From SXIZ01 sp040079795 (GTDB lineage Bacteria > Pseudomonadota > Gammaproteobacteria > Methylococcales > Methylomonadaceae), in assembly GCA_040079795.1 (NCBI GenBank), contig JBEBJQ010000003.1, forward strand, positions 1-64,000: a DNA stretch of 64,000 bases, read 5' to 3'. Positions within the stretch are counted from its first letter, which is position 1. Every line of letters starts with the position of its first letter. Shown here piece by piece: positions 26,457 through 35,750 of this stretch. The notes under the pieces were generated by a model that ran no database searches, was not told where the DNA came from, and saw only the letters and a list, made by a program, of their open reading frames with translations. A program made the position numbers and the translations under genes.

Positions 26457-28625
26457 ATGAATAACAATAATAATCCAAAAATTTCAGGCACAAAACAACT
26501 TAAAAGATTACGCACTGCCTTGGCTATTTCCCAAGGCATGAAATTACTCTCGACGCTGCAACAGGAAGCGGAAGGCACCGTTTCACATGATCAAACCAAA
26601 CGCGTTACCTACCTGACCGGCTTATTTTCACGCATCCACCGGGAAATGTTTCAGGATTGGAAAGAACAGGCAACTGCCAGCCACCGCCCGGGTGCAATGA
26701 TGGATGCCGATAAACGTAAAGAGTTTCGGGAAACTATTGAACGGCTGGTTTTGGATGGCGATAATAATAAAGACACGGCCATTTTTGACAACAATGGTTT
26801 TGTTTTTAAAACCGACAATATTGCGGACCGGCTCGCCAACTTTTACCAGAAAATGCGCAGCGTCAGACCCTTTGCTTATGGTAACCGGATCACGCTAGAT
26901 TTTTTTATGACCATGCTGGGCAAATTACCCGCTATCAAAAGTGTGTATGAACATGGTATCGATTTCCGCCGCTTGGATGGCAATGACACTATTGCCTTAC
27001 ATGACCCCAACAGTGACCGCGAAGAAATAACCCTGGCTTTCCAACATGCCATGGATCCAACGCGTAACAAAAGCTTGCCCAATATGCCTAATGGCTATGG
27101 AAAATGGCCGGAAAACAAAAAATTTATATCCGGCATACCTTTTCTATCTCATAAAACCGCGGATGGTGTTGACTGCCTGGTGGCCATCAATGGCGGATTA
27201 GTCCCGCTTGCCAGCATCCGGCGGGAACTGTTTATTGCCGGTAAGCATTTAGCCGATTATCCTTTGAGTGCCGCTGAAAATATTATCGGCTATTTACCGG
27301 GCACCGAAGCCATCCGCAAAGTGGGCTGCTACGAAATAGACGGCATTAGTATTGGCGAAAACGGCTCAGCGCCCCTGTTTTGCCTGGACATTAATATGTT
27401 GACCGGTTTACGTTCCCCGGGCCATACCGAGTTAGTCGAATTACTTAAACAATGTGAAGGTGAAAAGGCCATAATATTCAATATTGTCAATACTGAAGGC
27501 CTAAAAGACCGGATGCTGCATGCTGCAAATGGTGATGCCCGCCTGGAACGGGCGGTTGAAATTGCCTATGAACGCATCAACAAAATCATCACCAAACTTG
27601 ATACAGAGAAAAACCAACTCTTTGAAGGAAAATCGCCCGATGCCCAGCCAAAATTATTTATGGCTATGGGCGGCGCGGGCTCCGGAAAGTCCGCCGTTGA
27701 AGAAATTGCCAGCGCCCAGTGCGGTGATAATTTTGTGATTGCCTCCCTGGATGAGTTTCGCAAAAAAAGCGATCTCTACACAGTACTGACCGCAGCCAGC
27801 CACCACAGTGATGACTACGTCTATGTTGAGCCCTTTGCGAACCGTTTACGCGACTTGGTAGCCGAGCACGCAAAATGCAACCACATCAACCTGCTCTATG
27901 ACGGTACCGGCATCCCCTATCAACCGCGTTACTCAGGTATCGTCGAACAATTTAAAACCGCCGGATACCATACCCAGATAACCGCCGTAGATGCGTTTAT
28001 CGTTAAACCCCAAGGACGTGAAGATGAGTTAATCCGTTCGGGCGTTATCGATAGCGTTAAAGAACGCTTTGAAACCACGGGGCGCGCCTTGCCTTGGGTG
28101 GTGACGGTGGATAAACATATCCGTGCGCCCAGATCCTTCCTGAATGCCCTGGAACACCAGGCACTGGATAAAATTTCACTGTTTGCCAATGACGGCGAAC
28201 GCAATGGGCATTACTTGGTTGCCGAATGTTTCGCTTTTTCAGATGCGGAAGTCCGTATCATGCAGGAGCATCAACGCACCGAAACCCTCCAAGCTTATTT
28301 GCAAACGCTGATTAAAACCCGCGCCGACTCAGTTTTAAAACTATTAGCCCAAAACGATCCCAACCAGCTGCTTGCTTTAATGGCCAGAAACCCGGCATTT
28401 CAGGAAGATAATGTTGCTTATCAGGTTTATCCCGGCAAAAATGGCAATCGGGTATTGGTTATTTATAACGCCCGCCGGATGGTAGACTTTATAGAAAAAC
28501 GGCAATTAAATCCAAACGCTTCTGGAAAAGAGGGCTTGCTGCATAAATCCGAAGCGCTTGCGTTTCATATCGACCCTTTTACCAAGGAGCCTTGGTTAAC
28601 CAACTTGCAAGGGTCTTTGATTTAA
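26457..28625 (+). CDS. Large protein with degenerate Fic-like region and zeta-toxin-type kinase domain
   Basis: A 722-residue cytosolic-looking protein in two parts. Residues about 110-230 resemble a Fic domain: a helix, then FYQKMRSVRPFAYGNRITLD (128-148) in the place of the HPFxxGNGRxxR loop, with arginine (137) for the catalytic histidine and one glycine missing. Residues about 395-620 carry a zeta-toxin/AAA-type kinase fold with Walker A GGAGSGKS at 405-412, IASLDEFRKKSD and NLLYDGTGIPYQPR. Zeta toxins phosphorylate UDP-GlcNAc and related sugars; Fic enzymes transfer AMP. No antitoxin gene is visible. The Fic assignment is inference from pattern, the kinase assignment is firmer. Confidence 0.7.
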   Translation: MNNNNNPKISGTKQLKRLRTALAISQGMKLLSTLQQEAEGTVSHDQTKRVTYLTGLFSRIHREMFQDWKEQATASHRPGAMMDADKRKEFRETIERLVLDGDNNKDTAIFDNNGFVFKTDNIADRLANFYQKMRSVRPFAYGNRITLDFFMTMLGKLPAIKSVYEHGIDFRRLDGNDTIALHDPNSDREEITLAFQHAMDPTRNKSLPNMPNGYGKWPENKKFISGIPFLSHKTADGVDCLVAINGGLVPLASIRRELFIAGKHLADYPLSAAENIIGYLPGTEAIRKVGCYEIDGISIGENGSAPLFCLDINMLTGLRSPGHTELVELLKQCEGEKAIIFNIVNTEGLKDRMLHAANGDARLERAVEIAYERINKIITKLDTEKNQLFEGKSPDAQPKLFMAMGGAGSGKSAVEEIASAQCGDNFVIASLDEFRKKSDLYTVLTAASHHSDDYVYVEPFANRLRDLVAEHAKCNHINLLYDGTGIPYQPRYSGIVEQFKTAGYHTQITAVDAFIVKPQGREDELIRSGVIDSVKERFETTGRALPWVVTVDKHIRAPRSFLNALEHQALDKISLFANDGERNGHYLVAECFAFSDAEVRIMQEHQRTETLQAYLQTLIKTRADSVLKLLAQNDPNQLLALMARNPAFQEDNVAYQVYPGKNGNRVLVIYNARRMVDFIEKRQLNPNASGKEGLLHKSEALAFHIDPFTKEPWLTNLQGSLI

Positions 28626-28673
28626 AAACGGTTTCCATAGCGTTCTGCTGTTAGTAGGAAAAGTATTACGCAC

Positions 28674-28710
28674 AAAAAAGCCCAATTCTGTTTAGAATTG
28701 GGCTTGCTTA
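28674..28710. terminator. Strong rho-independent terminator, best on the minus strand
   Basis: AAGCCCAATTCT (28678-28689) pairs perfectly with AGAATTGGGCTT (28694-28705) around a 4-base loop. Read on the minus strand the stem is followed by TTTTTT, ideal for the DUF937-OmpA gene ending at 28781. It also stands after the Fic-like/zeta gene on the plus strand, where the U-run is weak. Confidence 0.85.
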
Positions 28711-28780
28711 AGTTAAAGGATGTCAGTTATGCAACATGACATCCAAGTACAACACGCCGCATAAGCTACTACAAGGTTGA

Positions 28781-30133
28781 TTACTTCGCCGTTACCCGCA
28801 CATCTATACGGCGATTCTGTTGCTTACCTGCTTCGGTGTCATTGCTTGCCACCGGGTGTTCGCTGCCAAAGCCTTCAGCGTCCAAACGTGCTGCATCCAT
28901 ACCTGCAGCAACCAAGGCAGCACTGACAGCCTTCGCGCGGGCTGCGGACAGTTTCACATTAGATTTTGCATTACCGGTATTATCGGTATAGCCCCCAATT
29001 TTGATTTTAACCGTTGGAAAAGCTTTCATGATTTCGGCAATATTGGTTATTTGCACATTAGATTCCGGTTTAAGTGTTGCCTTACCCGAATCAAAAACAA
29101 TGCCGTTCATCGTAAACCAGGTGTCTTTATCAGCGGCACGATTAGCATCTTCAAGAAAACCAATTAATTTATTTTCGATGCCGTCTTTGGCCGCTTTAAT
29201 AGCGAATCCAGAGGAAAGGGTTTTTTCGAAAAAATCACTGATTTGTTCAACAATCGGTGCCGCAGTTGCAGTTGGTGCTACAGCCTCTGGTGCAGCAACA
29301 GCCGGCGCTTCGGTTGGCGCAGTCGAAACTTCAGGTGCGGTAGCCGTCGGCACAGCCACTTCCGGAGCAGCGGTCACTGCCGGTGCGACAGGTGCATTTG
29401 CCTGTTGGATACTGGTTTCAGGCACAGTAAGCTGAGGCGCCTTAAAATATTTCAAAAAGCCCCAGCCTAAAGCCAAAATGGCGGGCAATAATAACCACGG
29501 CAACCAACTACCGAAACCATCTGAACTTTCTTCCGCAACATAAGGCACATTGGCTGCTAGCGGTGTAGTACCTTGTCCTAAACTGCTTGAACCAACCATA
29601 CCCAGAATACTAGTGAGCCCTGCGGGTAAGAAATTTTTCAAAAATCCGCCCTGACTGGCTAATAGACTCGCCAGCCCCGTAGCACTGGTGATACCTTGCG
29701 ATTTTACGGTTTTGCCCAATACACCAAAAATCATCGGCATGACTAATCCGAGCAGTGAGCTTGAAGAGGTTTTGCTAATGCCACTGGCGTTTGCAATTAA
29801 ATTGGTGACACCGTCGGCTTTATTGCCTAAAACTGAAGTCAGCAGTGAAGCGCCGGTTGAGAGCAGCTTGCTGGTACCTTCCCCACCTGAAAAGGCAGAA
29901 ACCAAATTATTAAGCAAACTGCCATCATGGCTACCTTGACTCAATAAATTAAAAATCGTGCTCGCCCCATCAGTATCGGTGCTTTTATTAACTAACCCCG
30001 CAAGCAGCGAAGGTATGGCATTACTTAATGCTGAAGTGGTATTTTTTGGCGATTCACCCAGAAACTCAGCCAATTTCGAAATAACATCCCCGGTAATATT
30101 TTCGTTTATTAATTCTAGTAAATTGTTTGACAT
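28781..30133 (-). CDS. DUF937-OmpA fusion protein
   Basis: A 450-residue protein. Residues about 1-180 are a DUF937/YidB-like repeat region rich in Leu, Ser and Gly (NAIPSLLAGLVNKS, LMLVMPMIFGVLGK pattern), then comes one hydrophobic span (SWLPWLLLPAILALGWGF, about 213-230), a Pro/Ala/Val/Thr-rich linker (about 240-300) and a C-terminal OmpA peptidoglycan-binding domain with KIGGYTDNTGNAKSN and LSAARAKAV and the NRRIDV ending. The layout suggests an inner-membrane protein whose OmpA domain holds the wall while the DUF937 part faces the cytosol. The fusion itself is what makes it unusual. Confidence 0.8.
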   Translation of the reverse strand: MSNNLLELINENITGDVISKLAEFLGESPKNTTSALSNAIPSLLAGLVNKSTDTDGASTIFNLLSQGSHDGSLLNNLVSAFSGGEGTSKLLSTGASLLTSVLGNKADGVTNLIANASGISKTSSSSLLGLVMPMIFGVLGKTVKSQGITSATGLASLLASQGGFLKNFLPAGLTSILGMVGSSSLGQGTTPLAANVPYVAEESSDGFGSWLPWLLLPAILALGWGFLKYFKAPQLTVPETSIQQANAPVAPAVTAAPEVAVPTATAPEVSTAPTEAPAVAAPEAVAPTATAAPIVEQISDFFEKTLSSGFAIKAAKDGIENKLIGFLEDANRAADKDTWFTMNGIVFDSGKATLKPESNVQITNIAEIMKAFPTVKIKIGGYTDNTGNAKSNVKLSAARAKAVSAALVAAGMDAARLDAEGFGSEHPVASNDTEAGKQQNRRIDVRVTAK

Positions 30134-30320
30134 GCTATATCCCCTGTGTAGTTTTAATTTGACACACCAGCTTCACGTGTCAATGCGTAATGTAACAGTA
30201 TATTGGGTATTTGTTAATTAATAAAATTGTTTAACTGATCACTGCCACCAAATGATTTATATTACTTTTTATAAAAAACAACTAAACAATTTTGATTTTC
30301 ATTTCTGAGTTAAGGTTCTA

Positions 30321-31100
30321 TTACACTGATTGAATAATCGCTTTTCGACTTAACGGGTGCGGTTTTGATAACTCAGCAATATAGCTATATTCAAGCGCTT
30401 TGGTAAAGGCTTCAACAGCTTCCCCTTTATTAAAATGAATGGGCTCCCCGACCTTAATACTAATGCGGATCGGAAAAGCTGGCTTTAAAAATAAAGGCCG
30501 GTCTTTTTCAAGAAATCGTGAATCACTGCGAATATATACGGGAATAATGGGCGCATGAGCATACTTTGCGAGCAATGCCACACTGCCCATAAACGGATTG
30601 AGCCATTCTGCATCATGTTTAGTCCGGGTTCCTTCAGGAAAAACCAACAATTTAGCCCCTTTTTTAGCGCGATGGGTAGCAGATAACAGCATTTGGCGGG
30701 TAGAATCATTAGGGATATATCCCGCTAAACGCGCACCACCGCCTAAAATAGGATTGCGTAGAATTGCGCCTTTCATGATGCAAGTGATTTCAGGGATTTG
30801 CGCAATAATAAACACCGCATCCCATAACGCCAAATGGTTAGGCGCAATAATCATAGCGCCGGGCGTTTGCGCCAGTTGTTTTAAATCATCGTCATCCAAT
30901 ATAAGCAACCGCGCTACTTTAAAATAGGCAATAAATAACTTCAGTGCTTGCTGGATAATATATTTACCGCAAGGATGCGCGTAGCGCGTAGGCAATACCC
31001 AGTATAACAGTGTGCCTAAAACCGTGATCGATAATCCCGCAATTGCCCAATACACGAAGCCAAGCGCCATCAATAACCAATCGCAACTATTTTTTATCAT
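30321..31100 (-). CDS. PlsC-family 1-acylglycerol-3-phosphate acyltransferase-like protein
   Basis: A 259-residue membrane-associated acyltransferase with an N-terminal hydrophobic span (about 8-33). Catalytic motif I is NHLALWD (H-x4-D), with motif II region GGGARLAGYI, motif III FPEGTRT and the motif IV prolines in PIIPVYI. PlsC makes phosphatidic acid from lysophosphatidic acid; divergent members also acylate other lipids. It is transcribed away from the deacetylase gene. Confidence 0.83.
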   Translation of the reverse strand: MIKNSCDWLLMALGFVYWAIAGLSITVLGTLLYWVLPTRYAHPCGKYIIQQALKLFIAYFKVARLLILDDDDLKQLAQTPGAMIIAPNHLALWDAVFIIAQIPEITCIMKGAILRNPILGGGARLAGYIPNDSTRQMLLSATHRAKKGAKLLVFPEGTRTKHDAEWLNPFMGSVALLAKYAHAPIIPVYIRSDSRFLEKDRPLFLKPAFPIRISIKVGEPIHFNKGEAVEAFTKALEYSYIAELSKPHPLSRKAIIQSV

Positions 31101-31181
31101 TTGAACACCTGTAATTTGATTGCGTGTACACTCGTTTTATACTTTTTTGCACTTTTATGCTTTTAGTAAGTAAGGCAAACT

Positions 31182-31997
31182 TTGATTCTAAATAATTTAC
31201 AGCCAACTCACACGCCCCACATGTTTAATTGCCGCAATACCAGTATTATTTTTACCGTCCTACTGCTGATTACGCTCAGCCTGGATGTCTTTTATGGTTT
31301 ACCGGTTATCATTTATTTAATTTTATACCTGCTGTATTCGGCAATTTTTATTTACGGCGTTTTTTCGGTAGACGCTAATTTTTTTATTAATGTACATTGC
31401 CAAGCCGACACCCCAAACAAAGTTATTTCAATCAGTTTCGACGATGGCCCGGGCGAGTTTACGGCAGAAATATTACAAATCCTGCAAGACTATGGCGTAA
31501 AAGCTGCGTTTTTTTGCATTGGCAAACAAATTCAGGCAAATAGCCCAATAGCTTTGGATATTCATCAGCAAGGCCACATTATAGGCAACCATAGTTTTTC
31601 CCATCATCTGCTGTTCGATTTTTTTCTTAGCAAACCCATGTTACAAGACCTACAGGCAATGGATCGCGCAACGTATGAGGTTATTGGTTTAAAACCCCAA
31701 TTGTTTAGGCCACCTTATGGGGTCACTAACCCTTTTGTCAAAAACGCCATTGTACAGGGTAACTATACCCCTATTGGCTGGAGTGTCCGATCCTTGGATA
31801 CTGTTATAAAAAGTGAACACAAGCTGTTAAACAAATGTTTATCTGGCCTTAAACCCGGCGCAATTTATTTATTCCATGATACCCAAAAAATCACCCTGGC
31901 GATCCTTCCGGCCTTTATTGAGCAGGTATTGGCAAATGGCTACCAAATTATGAGAGTAGATAACATGCTGAATATCCCTGCGTATAAAAACAGTTAG
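31182..31997 (+). CDS. Polysaccharide deacetylase (NodB domain), membrane anchored
   Basis: A 271-residue enzyme with two hydrophobic N-terminal segments (about 20-60) and a NodB domain: catalytic Asp/metal motif SFDDGPGEFT, the metal histidines GNHSFSHH, and RPPYGVTN, ending in the LFHDTQK histidine motif. It should remove acetyl groups from amino sugars in a periplasmic or wall polysaccharide. Start is TTG at 31182 with AAGG upstream; an ATG 13 codons later (31221) is the alternative but has no ribosome-binding site. It may be the first gene before the aryl-polyene-like set. Confidence 0.82.
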   Translation: MILNNLQPTHTPHMFNCRNTSIIFTVLLLITLSLDVFYGLPVIIYLILYLLYSAIFIYGVFSVDANFFINVHCQADTPNKVISISFDDGPGEFTAEILQILQDYGVKAAFFCIGKQIQANSPIALDIHQQGHIIGNHSFSHHLLFDFFLSKPMLQDLQAMDRATYEVIGLKPQLFRPPYGVTNPFVKNAIVQGNYTPIGWSVRSLDTVIKSEHKLLNKCLSGLKPGAIYLFHDTQKITLAILPAFIEQVLANGYQIMRVDNMLNIPAYKNS

Positions 31998-32072
31998 CTC
32001 GCCCAATTACGAGTAGTTATTGATACAATACAATTTTTATTTGATCCTGCCTTTATTTTTCACTACTCAACC

Positions 32073-33401
32073 TTGACCAGCACCCTATCCCCTTTTATTT
32101 CCTTAACAGAGCTATTAGCTGAAAATCTGCATACAGATTTTTATATCACGCAACAAGGAACTTACACTCGTGCAGATTTATTTGCGCACGCCTGCTGGTT
32201 TAGCGAACAGTTACCGGAAAAAACCTATGCGATTAACCTCTGTCAAGACCGCTATTTATTTATTGTGGCCTATCTCGCGGTTATGCTACGTAATCAAATA
32301 ACCTTGCTTCCGCCGAACCAAAGCCCACGCACTCTTGCAGATCTTTTAAGCGCGTATAGCACTGGCTATTGTATTACTGACAAAATTACTGACGACCTTA
32401 GACTTCACACAGTCAATATCCACGAAAACCTGCTTAAAGCACATGCAGAGATTTTGCCGCCAATCCATCAAGACCGCACCTTGTCGATCTCGTTTACCTC
32501 GGGCAGCACCGGCAAACCAAAAGCGATAAATAAAAATTGGCGCGAATTTCAAAGCTCAGCTGAATTAGCCTTGCAGCAACTGGATTTGCAAGATAAAGCC
32601 GTAACAATTGTCTCTACCGTCCCGCCACAACACATGTATGGTCTGGAAACCTCTTTGTTTTGGCCGTTATTTTCAAATTTAAGCGTCCACAACAGCCGGC
32701 CGTTTTTCCCGGAAGATATCCGCAGCACACTACAGGCTAATGCCGCGCCAAGCGTGTTGATTTCAACCCCCACCCATCTCAAAGCCTGTAATAGCAGCCA
32801 AATAACTTGGCCAACCGTGGAAAAAATTCTGTCATCAACCGCGCCGATGGCGCTTGATTTAGCACAACACATCGAAAAACGCTTTAACGCGCCGCTATTC
32901 GAATTATTGGGCAGTACAGAGACACTTTCCTATGCTTCCAGACAACCGGCACGGTCAGAGCAATGGCTGCCTTATCAAGGAATTATCCTGAGTGAACACG
33001 ACACTGTGTTTTCATTACAAGGGGGACATTTACAACAGCCGGTAATCCTGGATGACACCTTCCTGGTAGCGAAAAACGGCACCTTTACCCTACAAGGCCG
33101 ATCCACGGATTTAATCAAAATTGGCGGAAAACGTGCCTCGTTAGTGGAATTAAATAAGCTCCTGAACGCAATTCCCGGTATTGAAGAAGGTATTTTCATT
33201 CGGGATAAGCACGAACGCCTGGCCGTTTTAGTGGTCGGTAACATAACCAAAAAAATCTTAGTACAGGAATTGCAGCAATCCATAGACCCGGTTTTTTTAC
33301 CGCGCCGGATAATACATACCACAAGTATTCCCCGTAACGCCACCGGCAAGCCCATTAAAGCAGAAATAGAGGCACTTATTCGAGGATTAGCGCTTGTCTG
33401 A
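32073..33401 (+). CDS. Acyl-AMP ligase, ApeH-like
   Basis: A 442-residue member of the ANL adenylating family. The P-loop-like motif SFTSGSTGKPKAINKNW lies about residue 133-149, followed by a VPPQHMYGLETSLFWPL segment, LLGSTET (A5) and DLIKIGGKRASL (A8); the C-terminal lysine is in RNATGKPIKAE. Such ligases activate aryl or fatty acids for transfer to a carrier protein. Start is TTG and no good ribosome-binding site is visible, so the N-terminus is uncertain. The stop overlaps the next start by 8 bases. Confidence 0.83.
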   Translation: MTSTLSPFISLTELLAENLHTDFYITQQGTYTRADLFAHACWFSEQLPEKTYAINLCQDRYLFIVAYLAVMLRNQITLLPPNQSPRTLADLLSAYSTGYCITDKITDDLRLHTVNIHENLLKAHAEILPPIHQDRTLSISFTSGSTGKPKAINKNWREFQSSAELALQQLDLQDKAVTIVSTVPPQHMYGLETSLFWPLFSNLSVHNSRPFFPEDIRSTLQANAAPSVLISTPTHLKACNSSQITWPTVEKILSSTAPMALDLAQHIEKRFNAPLFELLGSTETLSYASRQPARSEQWLPYQGIILSEHDTVFSLQGGHLQQPVILDDTFLVAKNGTFTLQGRSTDLIKIGGKRASLVELNKLLNAIPGIEEGIFIRDKHERLAVLVVGNITKKILVQELQQSIDPVFLPRRIIHTTSIPRNATGKPIKAEIEALIRGLALV

Positions 33402-33699
33402 AATTAGCCATGCATATACCATTGCAGCAAGCCACCCCTGTTTTGCCGGACACTTTCCCAACAACCCGATTGTACCGGGCGTGGTTATCCTGGATTACGC
33501 CCGGGACTTACTGCAACACTGGCAGCCCCACTGCCGGATTAAAAGCATCACCCAGGCAAAGTTCCTGCAACCCTTACATCCTGGGCAAACCTTCCACATC
33601 ACATTAAAACAAGGCCCCGAAGATACAATTAAATTTGCCTGTACCTGTGACGGGCTCCGCATGGTAACCGGGGCATTTTTAATCGAGAATAAGGCATGA
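33394..33699 (+). CDS. Small hotdog-fold 3-hydroxyacyl-ACP dehydratase, ApeI-like
   Basis: A 101-residue hotdog protein with the FabZ/FabA-type active-site stretch SHPCFAGHFPNNPIVPGVV (about residues 12-30), keeping the H...GHFPxxPxxPGV pattern. The short length and neighbours match ApeI-like dehydratases of aryl-polyene pathways. Start is TTG, overlapping the ligase. The stop overlaps the next ATG by 4 bases. Confidence 0.78.
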   Translation: MSEISHAYTIAASHPCFAGHFPNNPIVPGVVILDYARDLLQHWQPHCRIKSITQAKFLQPLHPGQTFHITLKQGPEDTIKFACTCDGLRMVTGAFLIENKA

Positions 33700-34607
33700 A
33701 CAGCGCTTGGCAAGCCCACAAAGAGCACAGTACACCCCTAGCAATCAATACCATACGCTGGATTGCATTAAATATGGGGCGCCCCTCAGCACGCCTGCTG
33801 CTTTACCCGATTACCTTATATTATTTGTTATTTGCGCCCAAGCAACGCCGCGGCTCACAACTGTATTTAACCAAAATATTCAAACGCCCCCCTAGCTGGT
33901 TACAGCTAGCAAAACACATCCACTGTTTTGCTGCCACCATTCTGGACCGGATTTATCTGATTACGGGACAATTTACACAACTCGACATTACGTTCCCCTC
34001 TGAAAACATGCCCTTACGTTATTCACGCAATGGTGTGGGGTGTATTTTATTAGGGAGCCATTTGGGAAGCTTTGAAGTCCTGCGCAGTTATGCGATCAAA
34101 AAATGCCCATTGCCCATTAAAATATTGATGCACGAGGGGCAAACCCCCATGATCATGAACATGCTCAATGCCCTCAACCCAAACGTTGCCGACACTATTA
34201 TTCCGCACAATGAAGGCGCAAACAGTTTACTTAAAGTGAAAGAGGCCGTCGCCAACGGCTTTGCAGTCGGTTTACTGGGCGACCGTATTGCTGGCAATGA
34301 ACATGAGAAAAAAGCCAAATGTATGTTATTGGGTGAAGAAGTAGAAATACCGACTGCCCCGATTTTAATTGCTGCCAGCCTGCAAGTGCCGCTCATTGTT
34401 TTTTTTGGCTTATATCAAGGGGGTAACCGCTACGAAATTCATTTTGAATTGCTTAGCGAAAAAATCACCTTGAGCCGGAACAACCGCCAACAGGACATAC
34501 AATACTGGACACAACAATATGCAACGCTACTGGAAAAATATTGCCTAGCGCGACCCTATAACTGGTTTAACTTTTACGATTATTGGCAAGAAGATGAGCG
34601 CCAGTAA
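33696..34607 (+). CDS. LpxL/HtrB-like lipid acyltransferase
   Basis: A 303-residue inner-membrane acyltransferase of the lauroyl/myristoyl transferase superfamily. The catalytic H-x4-E is in LGSHLGSFEVLR (about 111-122), with GLLGDRIAG and IPTAPILIA later in the chain. Within a pathway of this type it is likely to attach the finished polyene acyl chain to a lipid or glycan head group, as acyltransferases of aryl-polyene loci are thought to do. It could also be an ordinary lipid A transferase placed here. It overlaps both neighbours. Confidence 0.8.
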   Translation: MNSAWQAHKEHSTPLAINTIRWIALNMGRPSARLLLYPITLYYLLFAPKQRRGSQLYLTKIFKRPPSWLQLAKHIHCFAATILDRIYLITGQFTQLDITFPSENMPLRYSRNGVGCILLGSHLGSFEVLRSYAIKKCPLPIKILMHEGQTPMIMNMLNALNPNVADTIIPHNEGANSLLKVKEAVANGFAVGLLGDRIAGNEHEKKAKCMLLGEEVEIPTAPILIAASLQVPLIVFFGLYQGGNRYEIHFELLSEKITLSRNNRQQDIQYWTQQYATLLEKYCLARPYNWFNFYDYWQEDERQ

Positions 34608-35025
34608 GCCTTTAAGTAAAGTACACTTTGCGCATTTAATTCCGCATACTGGCAGTATGTCATTAATTGATACGGTAGATTTTTGGAGTGACAAACAGAT
34701 TATTTGCCGCAGCAGTACCCATCAAGATCCTGCCAATCCTCTGCGTTTGTATGATAACTTATCCTCAATACATCTCATTGAATATGGTGCCCAAGCCATG
34801 GCGATTCATGGTGGATTATTGAGCGGAAAAGCGTCCCCTGGGTTTTTAGCGGCTATTCGCAATGTACATTTTTATAGCGATGCTCTAAACACTGTAACCA
34901 ACGACCTGCTCATTACTGCCGAGGCCGCACTAAAAATACAAAATGGTGCTGTTTATGACCTTAGTATTCGGGATACCAGGCAACATTTACTGCTCGAAGC
35001 TAGAGCCACAGTAATTAATTTATGA
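34594..35025 (+). CDS. ApeP-like hotdog dehydratase
   Basis: A 143-residue protein with the ApeP pattern LIPHTGSMSLID near residue 14-25, which carries the catalytic histidine, and IHLIEYGAQAMAIHGGLL around 55-72, followed by PGFLAAIRNVHF. ApeP works with ApeI on 3-hydroxyacyl-ACP in aryl polyene formation. It overlaps the acyltransferase gene by 14 bases and the reductase gene by 4. Confidence 0.78.
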   Translation: MSASKPLSKVHFAHLIPHTGSMSLIDTVDFWSDKQIICRSSTHQDPANPLRLYDNLSSIHLIEYGAQAMAIHGGLLSGKASPGFLAAIRNVHFYSDALNTVTNDLLITAEAALKIQNGAVYDLSIRDTRQHLLLEARATVINL

Positions 35026-35747
35026 CCCAAAAAATAGCCCTGGTCACTGGCGGCAGTGGCGACATAGGCGCAGCGATTTGTTATAAATTGGCGCAACAAA
35101 ATATCCACATCATCGTGCATAGCAATCAACACTTTGATAAGGCGCAGGCTATCGCCACCGCCATTCAGCGACAGGGCGGTTCGGCAGAAGCGCTTACCTT
35201 TGATGTGACCGACAGTGAAGCCGTACAAGTAGCCTTAAAACCCTGGCTTGAGCATGACCCGATTCAAATCATTATCAATAACGCCGGTATCCATCGGGAC
35301 GCACCTTTGGCGGGGATGAACCGCGAGCAGTGGTCACAAGTGATAGACGTATCACTTAACGGCTTTTACAATGTAACCCAGCCGCTTCTTATGCCCATGA
35401 TCCGCACCCGCTGGGGGCGCATTATTAACATGTCTTCTGTTGCAGGGGTTATGGGCAATCGTGGCCAAACCAATTATGCCGCCGCAAAAGCCGCACTGCA
35501 TGGCGCAACCAAAGCCCTGGCACTGGAATTGGCCTCGCGGCGCATAACCGTTAATGCGATTGCGCCGGGTATTATTGCAGGTAGCATGACCGCAGACAGT
35601 TTCGATCAAGACTTAATCAAAAAAATTGTCCCCATGCAGCGTGCAGGTACAGTGGACGAAGTGGCAGCCTTAGCGGCTTTTTTGTGTTCCGATGCAGCAG
35701 CCTATATTTCAGGACAAATCATCGGTATTAATGGGGCAATGGCGTAA
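35022..35747 (+). CDS. FabG-like 3-oxoacyl-ACP reductase, ApeQ-like
   Basis: A 241-residue short-chain dehydrogenase. The cofactor loop is VTGGSGDIGAA, NNAG is kept (IINNAGIHRD), the catalytic Ser is in NMSSVAG and Tyr/Lys in NYAAAKAA (about 147-154). The C-terminal SGQIIGINGAMA is typical of FabG. It reduces 3-oxoacyl-ACP with NADPH. The frame starts at the ATGA overlap with the ApeP-like gene, so it is probably cotranslated. Confidence 0.85.
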   Translation: MTQKIALVTGGSGDIGAAICYKLAQQNIHIIVHSNQHFDKAQAIATAIQRQGGSAEALTFDVTDSEAVQVALKPWLEHDPIQIIINNAGIHRDAPLAGMNREQWSQVIDVSLNGFYNVTQPLLMPMIRTRWGRIINMSSVAGVMGNRGQTNYAAAKAALHGATKALALELASRRITVNAIAPGIIAGSMTADSFDQDLIKKIVPMQRAGTVDEVAALAAFLCSDAAAYISGQIIGINGAMA

Positions 35748-35750
35748 TTT

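Noticed and set aside
26315..26578. Minus-strand frame across the Fic-like/zeta start, with a hydrophobic stretch
   Set aside because: Half of it is antisense to the Fic-like/zeta gene, and the part from 26458 downward has no ribosome-binding site. It could be a small membrane protein, but evidence is too weak.
28674..28710. Hairpin considered as a mobile-element end
   Set aside because: The perfect stem followed by six T on the minus strand is a classic terminator, and no transposase or target duplication is present.
29001..29470. Plus-strand frames over the DUF937-OmpA gene
   Set aside because: Their Ala/Gly/Ser-rich translations mirror the Pro/Ala/Val linker of the real gene on the minus strand.
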